From Solobacterium sp. (GTDB lineage: Bacteria > Bacillota_I > Bacilli_A > Erysipelotrichales > Erysipelotrichaceae): a DNA stretch of 64,000 nt. The notes beneath the pieces were generated by a model. That model was not told where the DNA came from, made no database searches, and worked only from the letters and a program-made list of their open reading frames with translations. Position numbers and translations under genes: made by a program. The stretch covers positions 1 to 64,000 of the forward strand of contig JAKVKC010000005.1 of assembly GCA_022486705.1 (NCBI GenBank). Direction: 5' to 3'. Shown here piece by piece: positions 16,648-24,780 of this stretch; position 1 is the stretch's first letter, and each line of letters begins with the position of its first letter.

Positions 16648-17553
16648 ATGGAAATCATCAGTGTCATCCCAAGAGGATATTGCCAAGGTGTCGTTCGGGC
16701 AATTCAGATTGCAAAGAATACCGTCAGAGACAATCCCGGTGTCCCCGTGACCATGCTTGGCATGATCGTACATAATCAATACGTAGTACATGCCTGTCAG
16801 CAGCTCGGCATACGCTTTGCCGAAGAAGCCGGGCGATCCCGCTACGATCTTTTAGATGAGATTGATCAGGGAATTGTCATCTTTACAGCACATGGCGTCA
16901 GTGATGAAGTCCGTCAGAAAGCTCTGAGCAAAGGATTGACGGTCATCGATGCCACCTGCCCTGATGTCATCAGGACACATGAACTTGTACGTGCACACTG
17001 TGAAGATCATGGAGATGTTCTCTATATCGGCAAGCAGGGACATCCGGAAGCCGAAGGAACCGTTTCTCTTTCAGACAGGGTACATCTTATCACAAGTTGC
17101 GCCGATATTGAAAAACTAAATCACCTTGACCATGTTCTCATTACAAATCAGACGACGCTTTCTCTCTTGGACTGCCGGCAGATCATTGATGCCTGTCTGA
17201 AAAAATATCCGCAGGCGGAAACAGCTTCTGAGATCTGTCAGGCAACAAGGATCCGTCAGGAAGCAGTCATGCATCTGAAAGATATTGATCTATTGATCGT
17301 CGTCGGCGATGCCCGTTCCAACAATTCGCATCAGCTGAAGGAGATCGGCTTGAAGAGCGGGATTCCCGAAGCAGTGCTGATCGATTCTGTTCAGGATCTT
17401 ACCGAAGATATGATCAAAGAAAAAGACCGCATTGCGGTCACCAGCGGTTCTTCAACGCCAAATGAGCTCACAAAGCAGGTCATTGATTATCTGCAGGAAT
17501 ATGCCCGGGATCCTCATTGGAAGCTGCCGCCGACGGCTGAAGTGACGATCTAA
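16648..17553 (+). CDS. ispH: 4-hydroxy-3-methylbut-2-enyl diphosphate reductase
   Basis: Last enzyme of the MEP pathway, reducing HMBPP to IPP and DMAPP with a [4Fe-4S] cluster. The 301-aa length is normal. The three cluster cysteines are in RGYCQGV (near residue 12), IDATCPDV (near 102) and SEICQATR (near 193). The substrate His in TAHGVS, GHPEAEGT, and the SSNS-like ARSNNSHQL motif are present. The ribosome binding site AGAAAGG precedes ATG 16648. Its 3' end overlaps the convergent pseudouridine synthase gene by 74 bases. Confidence 0.96.
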   Translation: MEIISVIPRGYCQGVVRAIQIAKNTVRDNPGVPVTMLGMIVHNQYVVHACQQLGIRFAEEAGRSRYDLLDEIDQGIVIFTAHGVSDEVRQKALSKGLTVIDATCPDVIRTHELVRAHCEDHGDVLYIGKQGHPEAEGTVSLSDRVHLITSCADIEKLNHLDHVLITNQTTLSLLDCRQIIDACLKKYPQAETASEICQATRIRQEAVMHLKDIDLLIVVGDARSNNSHQLKEIGLKSGIPEAVLIDSVQDLTEDMIKEKDRIAVTSGSSTPNELTKQVIDYLQEYARDPHWKLPPTAEVTI

Positions 17554-18232
17554 GATCTGCCAATTCTTCTTCGCTCAAAGAACGATACTCTCCTTCTTTC
17601 AGCGATGGATCAAGGATCAGATTCTTCATCCGGATCCTCTGCAGAGCTTCAACATGATTCCCTAGCGCTTTAAAGATCAGTTTGATCTCATGATATTTTC
17701 CTTCCTTCAGAATGATGGAACCTGAAGTATCTGAGATCTTTTTATATACGGCCGGTTTATATTCTTCTCCCTCAAAGCGGATGCCGGCAGCTATCTTCTG
17801 CATATCTTCTTCACTGACCTCATGTGCAAGACGGACAATGTATTCTTTTTCCACATGTTTCTTAGGAGACAGCAGTTCGTGTGCCAACGGACCGTCATTG
17901 GTGATCAGCAGGAGTCCCGTCGTATCTTTATCCAGTCTTCCGACCGGAAACATCGACCGCGCATCTTCGTGGATCAGATCCATCACAATCGGAACACTTC
18001 CCTCCGTTGCCGTAATAAATCCCGCCGGTTTATTCAGCATATAATATACATACTGTGCATAAACGACCGGCTTGCCATCCACTTCAATCTCTGCGGTATT
18101 TTCATCGATACGGATATCACTGGAAGGTGCAGCAGCACCATTGACTTTGACTCTGCCGGCTTTCACGATTTTCTTTACCTGGCTTCTTGTGCCAATGCGA
18201 GCGTTGGCAAGAATGCGATCCAAGCGCATCAT
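17480..18232 (-). CDS. rRNA pseudouridine synthase, RsuA/RluB family
   Basis: About 250 aa. An N-terminal S4 RNA-binding domain (RLDRILANARIGTRSQVKK) is followed by the pseudouridine synthase domain, with the catalytic Asp in GRLDKDTTGLLL. RsuA-type enzymes modify uridine 516 of 16S rRNA and RluB-type uridine 2605 of 23S; sequence by eye does not separate them. ATG 18232 is preferred: it has AAAGGAG nine bases upstream, whereas an in-frame ATG at 18253 lies upstream of that site. The upstream lipoprotein gene stops one base before. The C-terminal tail crosses the 3' end of the opposing ispH gene. Confidence 0.92.
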   Translation of the reverse strand: MMRLDRILANARIGTRSQVKKIVKAGRVKVNGAAAPSSDIRIDENTAEIEVDGKPVVYAQYVYYMLNKPAGFITATEGSVPIVMDLIHEDARSMFPVGRLDKDTTGLLLITNDGPLAHELLSPKKHVEKEYIVRLAHEVSEEDMQKIAAGIRFEGEEYKPAVYKKISDTSGSIILKEGKYHEIKLIFKALGNHVEALQRIRMKNLILDPSLKEGEYRSLSEEELADLRSSLQPSAAASNEDPGHIPADNQ

Positions 18233-18233
18233 G

Positions 18234-18761
18234 TCAGTTGTCTCCTTTGACAATGCCGTCAGTATTCAGTGTATACGCAATATATTCTCTTTTGCTTGTT
18301 TTCTTTGTCTTATCTGTCCACTGCACCAGAAGCTTCAGCTGGATCGTATCATTGGCACTCTCACCTGATAAGGCAATGCCTTTGACATATCCATTTTCAC
18401 TGTCCACCTGACCAGGGATCAGTGATTTTGCATCATCAAAAATACCTATGCTCGGCATCATCTTATCTGCCGAATCATATGGGATATCATTTTCTACAGC
18501 CATAGCGATTACATCGTACATGGCCGACTGCGGATCATCAATAACAATATAATATCGAAAGGAACCATCCTCTACCTGTGTCATTTCCAGCTCACAGCTG
18601 AAATTGGTGCTCTCGCTGGCAAAAGTCACATTCTCACTGATGGCCGTATAATATGTCTGATATTTCTCCAGATCAGCTTTATCTGCTGTATTCGTTTCTT
18701 TTCCGCATCCGCTCATCGCCAGTAAGGAGCAGCACAGAATCAGTTTTGCTATTTTATGCAT
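18234..18761 (-). CDS. Unknown lipoprotein
   Basis: 175 aa from ATG 18761, preceded by GAGG. A lipoprotein signal peptide ends in the lipobox LAMSGC (residues 15-20), so the mature protein should be lipid-anchored outside the membrane. The rest is a soluble domain with no motif I recognise. The open frame extends upstream to 18842, but that part runs through the gene's own -10 element and the tyrS terminator and is not coding. It is co-transcribed with the pseudouridine synthase gene. A -10 TATAAT lies at 18778-18783. Confidence 0.85.
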   Translation of the reverse strand: MHKIAKLILCCSLLAMSGCGKETNTADKADLEKYQTYYTAISENVTFASESTNFSCELEMTQVEDGSFRYYIVIDDPQSAMYDVIAMAVENDIPYDSADKMMPSIGIFDDAKSLIPGQVDSENGYVKGIALSGESANDTIQLKLLVQWTDKTKKTSKREYIAYTLNTDGIVKGDN

Positions 18762-18810
18762 GATTGACCTCGCAATGATTATATCATACTGACAGAAGTT
18801 TACCGGGCCT

Positions 18811-18837
18811 AAAAAAGCCAGAAGGATCTCTGGCTTT
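18811..18837 (-). terminator. Terminator of tyrS
   Basis: Minus-strand stem AAAGCCAGA/TCTGGCTTT followed by TTT and more T. Confidence 0.9.
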
Positions 18838-18849
18838 AACAAACATGAT

Positions 18850-20097
18850 TCAGAATGTGATAACGAAATAATTCTTCTTGCCCTTTTTCAGGATAGAGAA
18901 TTCCCCATTCACTGCGTCACTGCGCTGCAGTGCTTCATCAATTGCCGTGACCTTTCTGCCATTGACAGAAATGGATCCCTGCTGAACTAAGCGTCTTGCG
19001 TCTCCCTTTGAAGAACATGCACCCGCTTTGATCAAAGCATCCAGGATGCCTGTTCCATCAGTGATCTCGCATTTTGCCGCATCTGCCAGACCTTCTTTGA
19101 TCTCTTCGGGAGCTAAGGACATAATATCGCCATGGAAGAATGTTTCTGTAATTCTTTCCGCTTTTGCCAGTCCCTCGCTGCCATGAACAATTTCGGTCAG
19201 CTCCTGTGCCAAGGCCTTCTGTGCTTCTCTCTTTTCCGGTGCAGCCTCCATCGCTTTTTCATAACCGGTGATTTCTTCCGGTGTATGCATGGAAAGTCTC
19301 TTCAGATAGTCAATGATATCTGCATCCGGAATATTCAGCCAGAACTGATAAAATTCATATGCGCTCGTTCTGTTTGGATCAAGCCAGATGTTTTTTCCTT
19401 CTGACTTGCCGAATTTTGTGCCATCGCTCTTCGTGATCAGCGGCGATGTGATGCCCCATACTTTCGCATCTTCGCCCTTCACTTTGCGGATGAGCTCCAT
19501 GCCTGAAGTCAGATTTCCCCATTGATCAGAACCGCCGATCTGGATCCGGCAGTTATACTTTTCATACAGCTGCAGGAAATCCATAGCCTGAAGCATTGTG
19601 TATGAGAACTCGGTATAGGAAAGACCGGAATCCATTCTCTTCTTGATCGTATCTTTCTGCAGCATATATGCAACGTTGAACAGCTTGCCATAATCTCTTA
19701 GAAAAGACAGCAGGCTCATCTGGCCAAGCCAATGATTGTTATTCTCCATGACAGCTGCATTGCCGCCATCAAATGACAGGAACTTTGCCAGCTGATCCTT
19801 GATGCAGTCTGCGTTATGCATGACTTCTTCGTGGCTCAGCAGCTTGCGCTCTGTCGTCGGTCTTGGATCGCCGATCATCCCGGTAAATCCGCCGCACAGA
19901 GCAATCGGACGATGTCCTGCTTTCTGATAGCGCCGCAGCAGAATGATCTGCTGAAGATGTCCGACATGCAGTGAATCTGCCGTTGGATCAAATCCGCAGT
20001 ATACAGTCTGCGGTGTTTTCAAAGCTTCAGTCAAGCCTTCATAGTCAGTAACATCTTTTACCAGTCCCCGCCATTTCAATTCATCGATCAGTTCCAT
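18850..20097 (-). CDS. tyrS: Tyrosyl-tRNA synthetase
   Basis: Class I synthetase of 415 aa charging tRNA-Tyr. The HIGH-type motif is LHVGHLQ (near residue 43) and the KMSKS-type loop is KFGKSEG (near 227). A C-terminal S4 RNA-binding domain (residues about 345-410) is present. ATG 20097 is the likely start because GGAGGA lies five bases upstream; the in-frame ATG at 20109 overlaps that site. A tyrosine-specific T-box leader precedes the gene, so expression rises when tRNA-Tyr is uncharged. Confidence 0.98.
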   Translation of the reverse strand: MELIDELKWRGLVKDVTDYEGLTEALKTPQTVYCGFDPTADSLHVGHLQQIILLRRYQKAGHRPIALCGGFTGMIGDPRPTTERKLLSHEEVMHNADCIKDQLAKFLSFDGGNAAVMENNNHWLGQMSLLSFLRDYGKLFNVAYMLQKDTIKKRMDSGLSYTEFSYTMLQAMDFLQLYEKYNCRIQIGGSDQWGNLTSGMELIRKVKGEDAKVWGITSPLITKSDGTKFGKSEGKNIWLDPNRTSAYEFYQFWLNIPDADIIDYLKRLSMHTPEEITGYEKAMEAAPEKREAQKALAQELTEIVHGSEGLAKAERITETFFHGDIMSLAPEEIKEGLADAAKCEITDGTGILDALIKAGACSSKGDARRLVQQGSISVNGRKVTAIDEALQRSDAVNGEFSILKKGKKNYFVITF

Positions 20098-20117
20098 ACT
20101 CTCCTCCATGGACGCCC

Positions 20118-20336
20118 ATATAAAAAGCGCCCTCTTAATTCTAAGGACGCTTTCAGCGCGGTACCACCTTAGTTTATATCTTCAAAAGATATACCCTTCA
20201 TTGCATTAACGCAGTCTCACGTTCTGCCTTTTGAGACAGAAGGCTCCAAGGTGTATTCAAAGCAATTGCACTCAGTCTTTTCACCATCCAGACTGTCTCT
20301 GCGATCTGCAGTTCCTTTTACTTATCCTCTTCAAAG
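20118..20336 (-). ncRNA. Tyrosine T-box riboswitch
   Basis: The hallmark T-box sequence AAGGTGGTACCGCG lies at 20157-20170 on the minus strand. It is followed by the terminator hairpin around 20121-20153 ending in TTTTT. The Stem I specifier region reads GAA-TAC-A, giving a TAC (Tyr) specifier at 20253-20255. This matches the downstream tyrS gene. Uncharged tRNA-Tyr should pair with the specifier and the UGGN bulge and prevent termination. Confidence 0.96.
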
Positions 20337-20344
20337 CTTTTCAA

Positions 20345-20372
20345 ATTCTATCATTTCTATAATGCAAGTCAA
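20345..20372 (-). promoter_or_regulatory. Promoter of the T-box-tyrS transcript
   Basis: TTGACT (20367-20372), 16-bp spacer, TAGAAT (20345-20350). The -35 overlaps the ccpA stop codon. Confidence 0.75.
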
Positions 20373-21364
20373 TCTTTTGTTGTCTGACGCGGCGTAAACA
20401 GATAGCTCAGTTCAATGCATTCATTGCTTTCTGTCTCATTTTCCTGCAGCATCTTTGTCATGACTCTCATCGATACGGCTCCCAAGTCATAGCTTGGAAT
20501 AGAGAACGAAGAGATCTGCGGACGGATCATCGCATTGTATTTTGTATCAATGACACAGACAACTTCCATATCATCCGGTACTGAGATCTTATTTTCTCTG
20601 GCCGCATTCAGGATAGCCATAGCTTGTGAATCACGGTTCCCGATCATCAGATCATACTGATGATCCTTCAGCCACTTGCTCAGGAATGCATAAGATGTCC
20701 GGCTGTCAGCAGGAATCTTCAGGAATCCTGTGAACTTCTTTCCTTTTGCCTTAAAAGCTTTTTCAGCTCCGGTGATCATCTGTTTGCATGCATACTGATT
20801 CTTGCGGTCTTCAATGATGCCGATCTTTGTCTTTCCTTCTTCCAGATATTTCGTTGTCAGTTCAAAGATCGCCTTTTCAATATCTACATAGACACTGCAG
20901 ATACTGTCTCCTTTTACCTTTGATCCGATCAGTACGATTGGAATATTATACTTTGACAGTGCATCGACTTCAGGAAGCTCCAGTTTATCATTGTATACAA
21001 CAACACCGTCAACATGGCTCTTGATAATATCTTCAATCACGCTGGAAAGATCTGTAATGCCAGCGGTGATCGTATGCAGCATAATGTTGTAGTTGTAGAT
21101 CTTTGCCACATCGATCAGACCGTTGATGATCTGTCCCGTATACGTAAAGGAAGCTTCCGGCACGACCAATCCAATCGTTGTTGTCTTCTGCAGGGCAAGT
21201 CCCTGTGCAATTGCATTAGGCTTATAGCCCAGCTTATCTACAGCTGCCTGGACTTTATCACGCGTCGGTCCTTTGACAACATTGGATCCATTGATGACCC
21301 GTGAAACAGTTGCCAAAGAAACGCCGGCTTCTTTTGCCACATCATAGATTGTTACTCTCTTCAT
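20369..21364 (-). CDS. ccpA: LacI-family regulator, catabolite control protein A-like
   Basis: 331 aa from ATG 21364 (AGGGG upstream). The N-terminal LacI helix-turn-helix is clear: TIYDVAKEAGVSLATVSRVINGS, then the hinge helix KPNAIAQGLALQKTTTIG. The periplasmic-binding-like effector domain follows. The hinge and domain sequences and the tyrS-ccpA-ytxHG-murC gene order point to CcpA, the global carbon-catabolite regulator that works with HPr-Ser-P. Genes ytxG, ytxH-like and ccpA lie close together and are likely one operon. A cre-like box precedes that operon, suggesting autoregulation. Confidence 0.88.
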   Translation of the reverse strand: MKRVTIYDVAKEAGVSLATVSRVINGSNVVKGPTRDKVQAAVDKLGYKPNAIAQGLALQKTTTIGLVVPEASFTYTGQIINGLIDVAKIYNYNIMLHTITAGITDLSSVIEDIIKSHVDGVVVYNDKLELPEVDALSKYNIPIVLIGSKVKGDSICSVYVDIEKAIFELTTKYLEEGKTKIGIIEDRKNQYACKQMITGAEKAFKAKGKKFTGFLKIPADSRTSYAFLSKWLKDHQYDLMIGNRDSQAMAILNAARENKISVPDDMEVVCVIDTKYNAMIRPQISSFSIPSYDLGAVSMRVMTKMLQENETESNECIELSYLFTPRQTTKD

Positions 21365-21365
21365 T

Positions 21366-22046
21366 TTAATTCCCCTGCTTCCCATTCTTCGTACTGTCGA
21401 TCAGATCTTTGACTTTCTGTGCTGACTTCTGAGCAAGCTCCGCAGCACCTTCTTTTACTTCACTGATCTTCTGCTGTACATCCGGTCTGTTCACGAACTC
21501 ATCGACCGATTTCACACCTTCGCTCACCGCACCGGATATTTTATGATATGCATTGTTCAGATCTTCTTTTGTATGTTCATCTAAACTGTCATACATTTTC
21601 TGACCCTTTGCTTTGGCGGTGTCCGCAAACTGATTAAAAGAATCAGCCGCCTTATTTCCTGCCGCCTGCAGATTCGGATCATTCTTCAATTGATCAATTT
21701 TATCTTTGGCTGCCCCATATGCCTTGACAGCATTTGTTTTGACATAAGCAATCGACTTCTGCATTTCTTCACTGCTGCTGACTTCTCCAGCTTTTTGTTT
21801 CAGATCATTGATCCCCTTTGATATTGACTTTGAGGCATGATCCAATGTCGCTGAGATCTTTTCTTTAGCAGAAGGATCTTCTTCTTTCTGCTCTTCCTGC
21901 AGCTTCTGTTCATCTTCCTGCGAAAGTTCCTGAATCTTTTTTTTCAGATCCTCGACTGTTTTTTCAATAGAATCAATCGGTTCTTTTTCATCATCAAAAT
22001 CAATTGGATCTTTTTCTTCAGTATTCTTCTTTTCTGCATCACTCAT
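21366..22046 (-). CDS. YtxH-position hydrophilic helical protein
   Basis: 226 aa, almost entirely charged and helical, without a membrane segment or signal peptide. An acidic N-terminal third (residues 1-65) precedes repeated amphipathic segments with spaced Lys, Ala and Asp, like those of apolipoprotein or LEA-type proteins. It overlaps the start of ytxG's neighbour region by 8 bases at the ytxG stop. It lies one base before the ccpA start, in the slot held by ytxH in B. subtilis. Sequence similarity to YtxH is not evident, so the link is by position. Confidence 0.75.
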   Translation of the reverse strand: MSDAEKKNTEEKDPIDFDDEKEPIDSIEKTVEDLKKKIQELSQEDEQKLQEEQKEEDPSAKEKISATLDHASKSISKGINDLKQKAGEVSSSEEMQKSIAYVKTNAVKAYGAAKDKIDQLKNDPNLQAAGNKAADSFNQFADTAKAKGQKMYDSLDEHTKEDLNNAYHKISGAVSEGVKSVDEFVNRPDVQQKISEVKEGAAELAQKSAQKVKDLIDSTKNGKQGN

Positions 22047-22401
22047 GATCTTTCACCTCAGAACTTTCAGCTCCGGCCTTATCCGCAAACTGATTCTTCA
22101 GATTATCAATATTATCAGATGCAAAATCGGCGACTTTTCCAATTACTTCACTTGTCTTATCGTGAACTTTGTCCAATGTATGAGAATATTTCACTGCCGT
22201 ATCCAGCGGTGCCTGGACTTTTTCCAAGCTCTGGTCGGCCAGCTTTATCGTCGGATCCAATTCCTTGACTGTCGCCGTAAGCTGATCAAAGAAGTTCCAC
22301 AGCTTTTTTAAAAAAATACATACAAAGATCAATGCGACTGCTCCCAATATCGGCAGCAGCTGCTCAGATACATTCTGTAATGCTAATAGCAAAGCGTCCA
22401 T
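22039..22401 (-). CDS. ytxG: YtxG-like DUF948 membrane protein
   Basis: 120 aa with one N-terminal membrane helix (residues 15-33) followed by a cytoplasmic or external helical region (DQLTATVKELDPTIK and onward). This is the DUF948 layout and matches B. subtilis YtxG, also near murC and ccpA. Its function is uncertain; the B. subtilis genes are stress-associated. ATG 22401 has AAAGGAG upstream. It is the first gene of ytxG-ytxH-like-ccpA. Confidence 0.82.
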   Translation of the reverse strand: MDALLLALQNVSEQLLPILGAVALIFVCIFLKKLWNFFDQLTATVKELDPTIKLADQSLEKVQAPLDTAVKYSHTLDKVHDKTSEVIGKVADFASDNIDNLKNQFADKAGAESSEVKDHE

Positions 22402-22425
22402 AAGAGATCTCCTTTAATATATGAA

Positions 22426-22454
22426 ATTATACCGCAAAATGTAAATTTTTTCAA
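22426..22454 (-). promoter_or_regulatory. Promoter of the ytxG-ccpA operon
   Basis: TTGAAA (22449-22454), 17-bp spacer, TATAAT (22426-22431) on the minus strand. Confidence 0.8.
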
Positions 22455-22459
22455 TATTT

Positions 22460-22475
22460 ATGGTAGCGCTTTTTG
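22460..22475 (+). promoter_or_regulatory. Candidate cre (CcpA-binding) site
   Basis: ATGGTAGCGCTTTTTG matches the cre consensus WTGNAANCGNWNNCW with two mismatches and has a complete TGNNAGCGCT left half. It sits six bases upstream of the -35 of the operon that contains ccpA. Confidence 0.4.
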
Positions 22476-22492
22476 AAAAGTTTTTCATGGAT

Positions 22493-23800
22493 CTAATGAG
22501 ACTTTTTGACCAGATCTGCCAAGCCATAAATATCCTTGCTGGACATGAACAAAAAGCATGCTGGACATTCTTTTGCCAGAATATCCGCGCCTTTCTGATC
22601 CTCCGTAATGACAGCTGAACCTGGGATCATTTTCTGCAGGTAAGTAATATCAATATCCGTGCCATCCTGTTTATCATCAATGGATGTGAAATCGCATAGA
22701 TATACCTTGTCAGCCTTCATCAGCTGTTTTTTGAAATCCTCGGCAAAATATTTTACCCGCGAAGCACGATGCGGCTTGAAAACAGCGACCAGTTTATGAT
22801 CCGGAAATTCTTTTCTTGCTGTATCGATCGTGACGCCGACTTCCGTCGGATGATGTGCATAGTCATCAACAAAGATATTATCCTTATGATGTTCAACCGC
22901 AAATCTTCTCTTTGCCCCGTGGAATTCGCTCAGGCCTTTTTCGATCATATCTGCCGGAACACCCTCCAGCATGGCAATGCCGATGACAGCCAATGAATTC
23001 AGCAGCAGATGGTGCCCGACCAATGGCGTTGAAAAATGCGCATACTGCCTGCCATGCCAAAGTACATCGAAATCCATGCCATCCTGACGTTCATCTACAT
23101 TGACTGCCTGCAGATCGTCATTGTCCTTCTCGCCATACCAATAATGTACTGTACTGCCCAATTCCATCTTCCGTGCTTCTTCATCTTCGCCCCATATCAT
23201 CAATGCTTTCCTGACATGGGTGGCAAATTCTTCATAAGCACTGCGATAGTCTGCTTTATCCTTGAAATAATCTACATGGTCGATATCAACGTTGGTGATC
23301 ACCGCATAATCTGGATAGTATGCCAGAAAATGTCTTCTGAACTCATCCGATTCCAAGCAGAAATATTTTGTGTCCTTTGTCAGATGACCTGTACCGTCGC
23401 CAATCAGCCATCCCGTATGGCCGAAGTTCTTCATCACACTGGAGAGCATCGCAGTCGTCGTTGTCTTGCCATGCGAACCGGCGATAGAAATCACCTTATA
23501 CTTTTTCAGGAACTCACCTAAAAACTCATGATATCTTGCACAGATACATGTTTTATTCTTTCTGGCCGCAATCACTTCCGGAAAATCTTCCAGGAAGGCA
23601 TTGCCAATGATAATATGCATATTATCCTGAATATTCTTTGGATCAAAATCCAATATTTTTATATTTCTTTCACGCAGTGGATCTTCTGTGAAAAAATGCT
23701 TTGGCAAGTCGCTGCCGGTGACTTCATTGCCAAGATCGTAGAGCATGCAAGCTAAAGAGGACATTCCTGTCCCCTTTATTCCAATAAAATAGTATTTCAT
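22493..23800 (-). CDS. murC: UDP-N-acetylmuramate--L-alanine ligase
   Basis: First Mur ligase of peptidoglycan synthesis, adding L-Ala to UDP-MurNAc in the cytoplasm. About 435 aa. The N-terminal Rossmann motif IGIKGTGMSS is followed by the ATP-binding SIAGSHGKTTTTAM loop and the FVDDYAHHPTEV motif typical of MurC. ATG 23800 gives the family N-terminus MKYYFIGIKG; longer in-frame ATGs at 23827 and just after overlap the upstream gene. It starts seven bases after the acidic disordered protein gene and should be co-transcribed with it. Confidence 0.97.
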   Translation of the reverse strand: MKYYFIGIKGTGMSSLACMLYDLGNEVTGSDLPKHFFTEDPLRERNIKILDFDPKNIQDNMHIIIGNAFLEDFPEVIAARKNKTCICARYHEFLGEFLKKYKVISIAGSHGKTTTTAMLSSVMKNFGHTGWLIGDGTGHLTKDTKYFCLESDEFRRHFLAYYPDYAVITNVDIDHVDYFKDKADYRSAYEEFATHVRKALMIWGEDEEARKMELGSTVHYWYGEKDNDDLQAVNVDERQDGMDFDVLWHGRQYAHFSTPLVGHHLLLNSLAVIGIAMLEGVPADMIEKGLSEFHGAKRRFAVEHHKDNIFVDDYAHHPTEVGVTIDTARKEFPDHKLVAVFKPHRASRVKYFAEDFKKQLMKADKVYLCDFTSIDDKQDGTDIDITYLQKMIPGSAVITEDQKGADILAKECPACFLFMSSKDIYGLADLVKKSH

Positions 23801-23807
23801 CCTACCC

Positions 23808-24686
23808 TTACTTCTCATCATCATCAAACAGCTGCTGTTTGATGATCACTGTATTATCTATACTGCTGTTATCCTCAGGTGCTTCCTTCGGCAGATCTAC
23901 CGGCAGATCCGCAGGAACATCCTCATTTACTTCTTCTGCTTCTGGAGCGTCATCATCATCGAATGTCAGATCAGGGAAGATTGGAGCTTCCTCATCCTTG
24001 ACAGCACGATCCTCATCCGCAAATTCCTGATCTCTGACTTTTAAAATATCATCCAAAGAGAATTCAGGAATATCATCTTCCTTGCTTTCCTTATTGGTCG
24101 CATTGATCTGGCTCAGCAGATCAGAAGATGCTGCATCTTCTTTTTCTTCTTCTGTATCTTCAGCAGCCACACCGTACATCGGCGAAAGAACAGGAGTGAC
24201 ATTTGGTTCTTTCTTCGGCTTCTGTGCATTCTTGATCTTATTTGTTGTATTCTTCAGAGAATTGACATCTTTTTCATCAACACCAAAGATCGGACTGATG
24301 ACAGGACGGAACTGATAGTTCAATGCATCATCCTTCTTCTCCTTCTTCGCTGATTCCATAGGCTTGATGGGATTTGCTTTGACCGGCTTTTTCTTTTCTG
24401 CCGGTGCATCATCAACGGTAATTCCCAGCGTAGGCTTCTTAGCTTCTTCGCTCTTCTCTTCATTGATGAGCGTGATCGGCTCTGGTTTCACAGCTGGCTG
24501 AACGGTCGGCTGGACCGGTGCTGGTGCTGCCGGACGTACCTCCGGCTGTACAGGTGCAGCTGGCTTTACCGCTGCCGGCTGAGCCTGGACAGGCTGCTGC
24601 TGAGGCATTGCTGTCCCCTGACCTTCTTCATTGACAATATCATCATCTTCATCTTCGAATAATAGGTTTTGTAATTTTTTAAACAT
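23808..24686 (-). CDS. Unknown acidic disordered protein with twin SP[IM][FY]GV motifs
   Basis: 292 aa from ATG 24686 (AAGGGG upstream). No known family is recognised. It has a short N-terminal helix (MFKKLQNLLF), a Pro/Ala/Gln/Val-rich stretch (about residues 25-70), a Lys-rich middle and an Asp/Glu-rich C-terminal third. Two matching motifs, RPVISPIFGV (about 127-136) and TPVLSPMYGV (about 164-173), stand out from low-complexity surroundings and are probably docking sites. There is no signal peptide or membrane segment. It lies seven bases upstream of murC in the same transcript, which suggests a cell-wall or division role but does not prove it. Confidence 0.8.
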   Translation of the reverse strand: MFKKLQNLLFEDEDDDIVNEEGQGTAMPQQQPVQAQPAAVKPAAPVQPEVRPAAPAPVQPTVQPAVKPEPITLINEEKSEEAKKPTLGITVDDAPAEKKKPVKANPIKPMESAKKEKKDDALNYQFRPVISPIFGVDEKDVNSLKNTTNKIKNAQKPKKEPNVTPVLSPMYGVAAEDTEEEKEDAASSDLLSQINATNKESKEDDIPEFSLDDILKVRDQEFADEDRAVKDEEAPIFPDLTFDDDDAPEAEEVNEDVPADLPVDLPKEAPEDNSSIDNTVIIKQQLFDDDEK

Positions 24687-24720
24687 GACATTCCCCTTCT
24701 TTAGATTTTTATACAAATGT

Positions 24721-24749
24721 ATTTTATTATAAAATTTTACACTTGTTAA
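24721..24749 (-). promoter_or_regulatory. Promoter of the acidic protein-murC transcript
   Basis: TTAACA (24744-24749), 17-bp spacer, TAAAAT (24721-24726) on the minus strand. Confidence 0.6.
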
Positions 24750-24780
24750 GAATAACTATAACATAAACAAATAAAATCAA

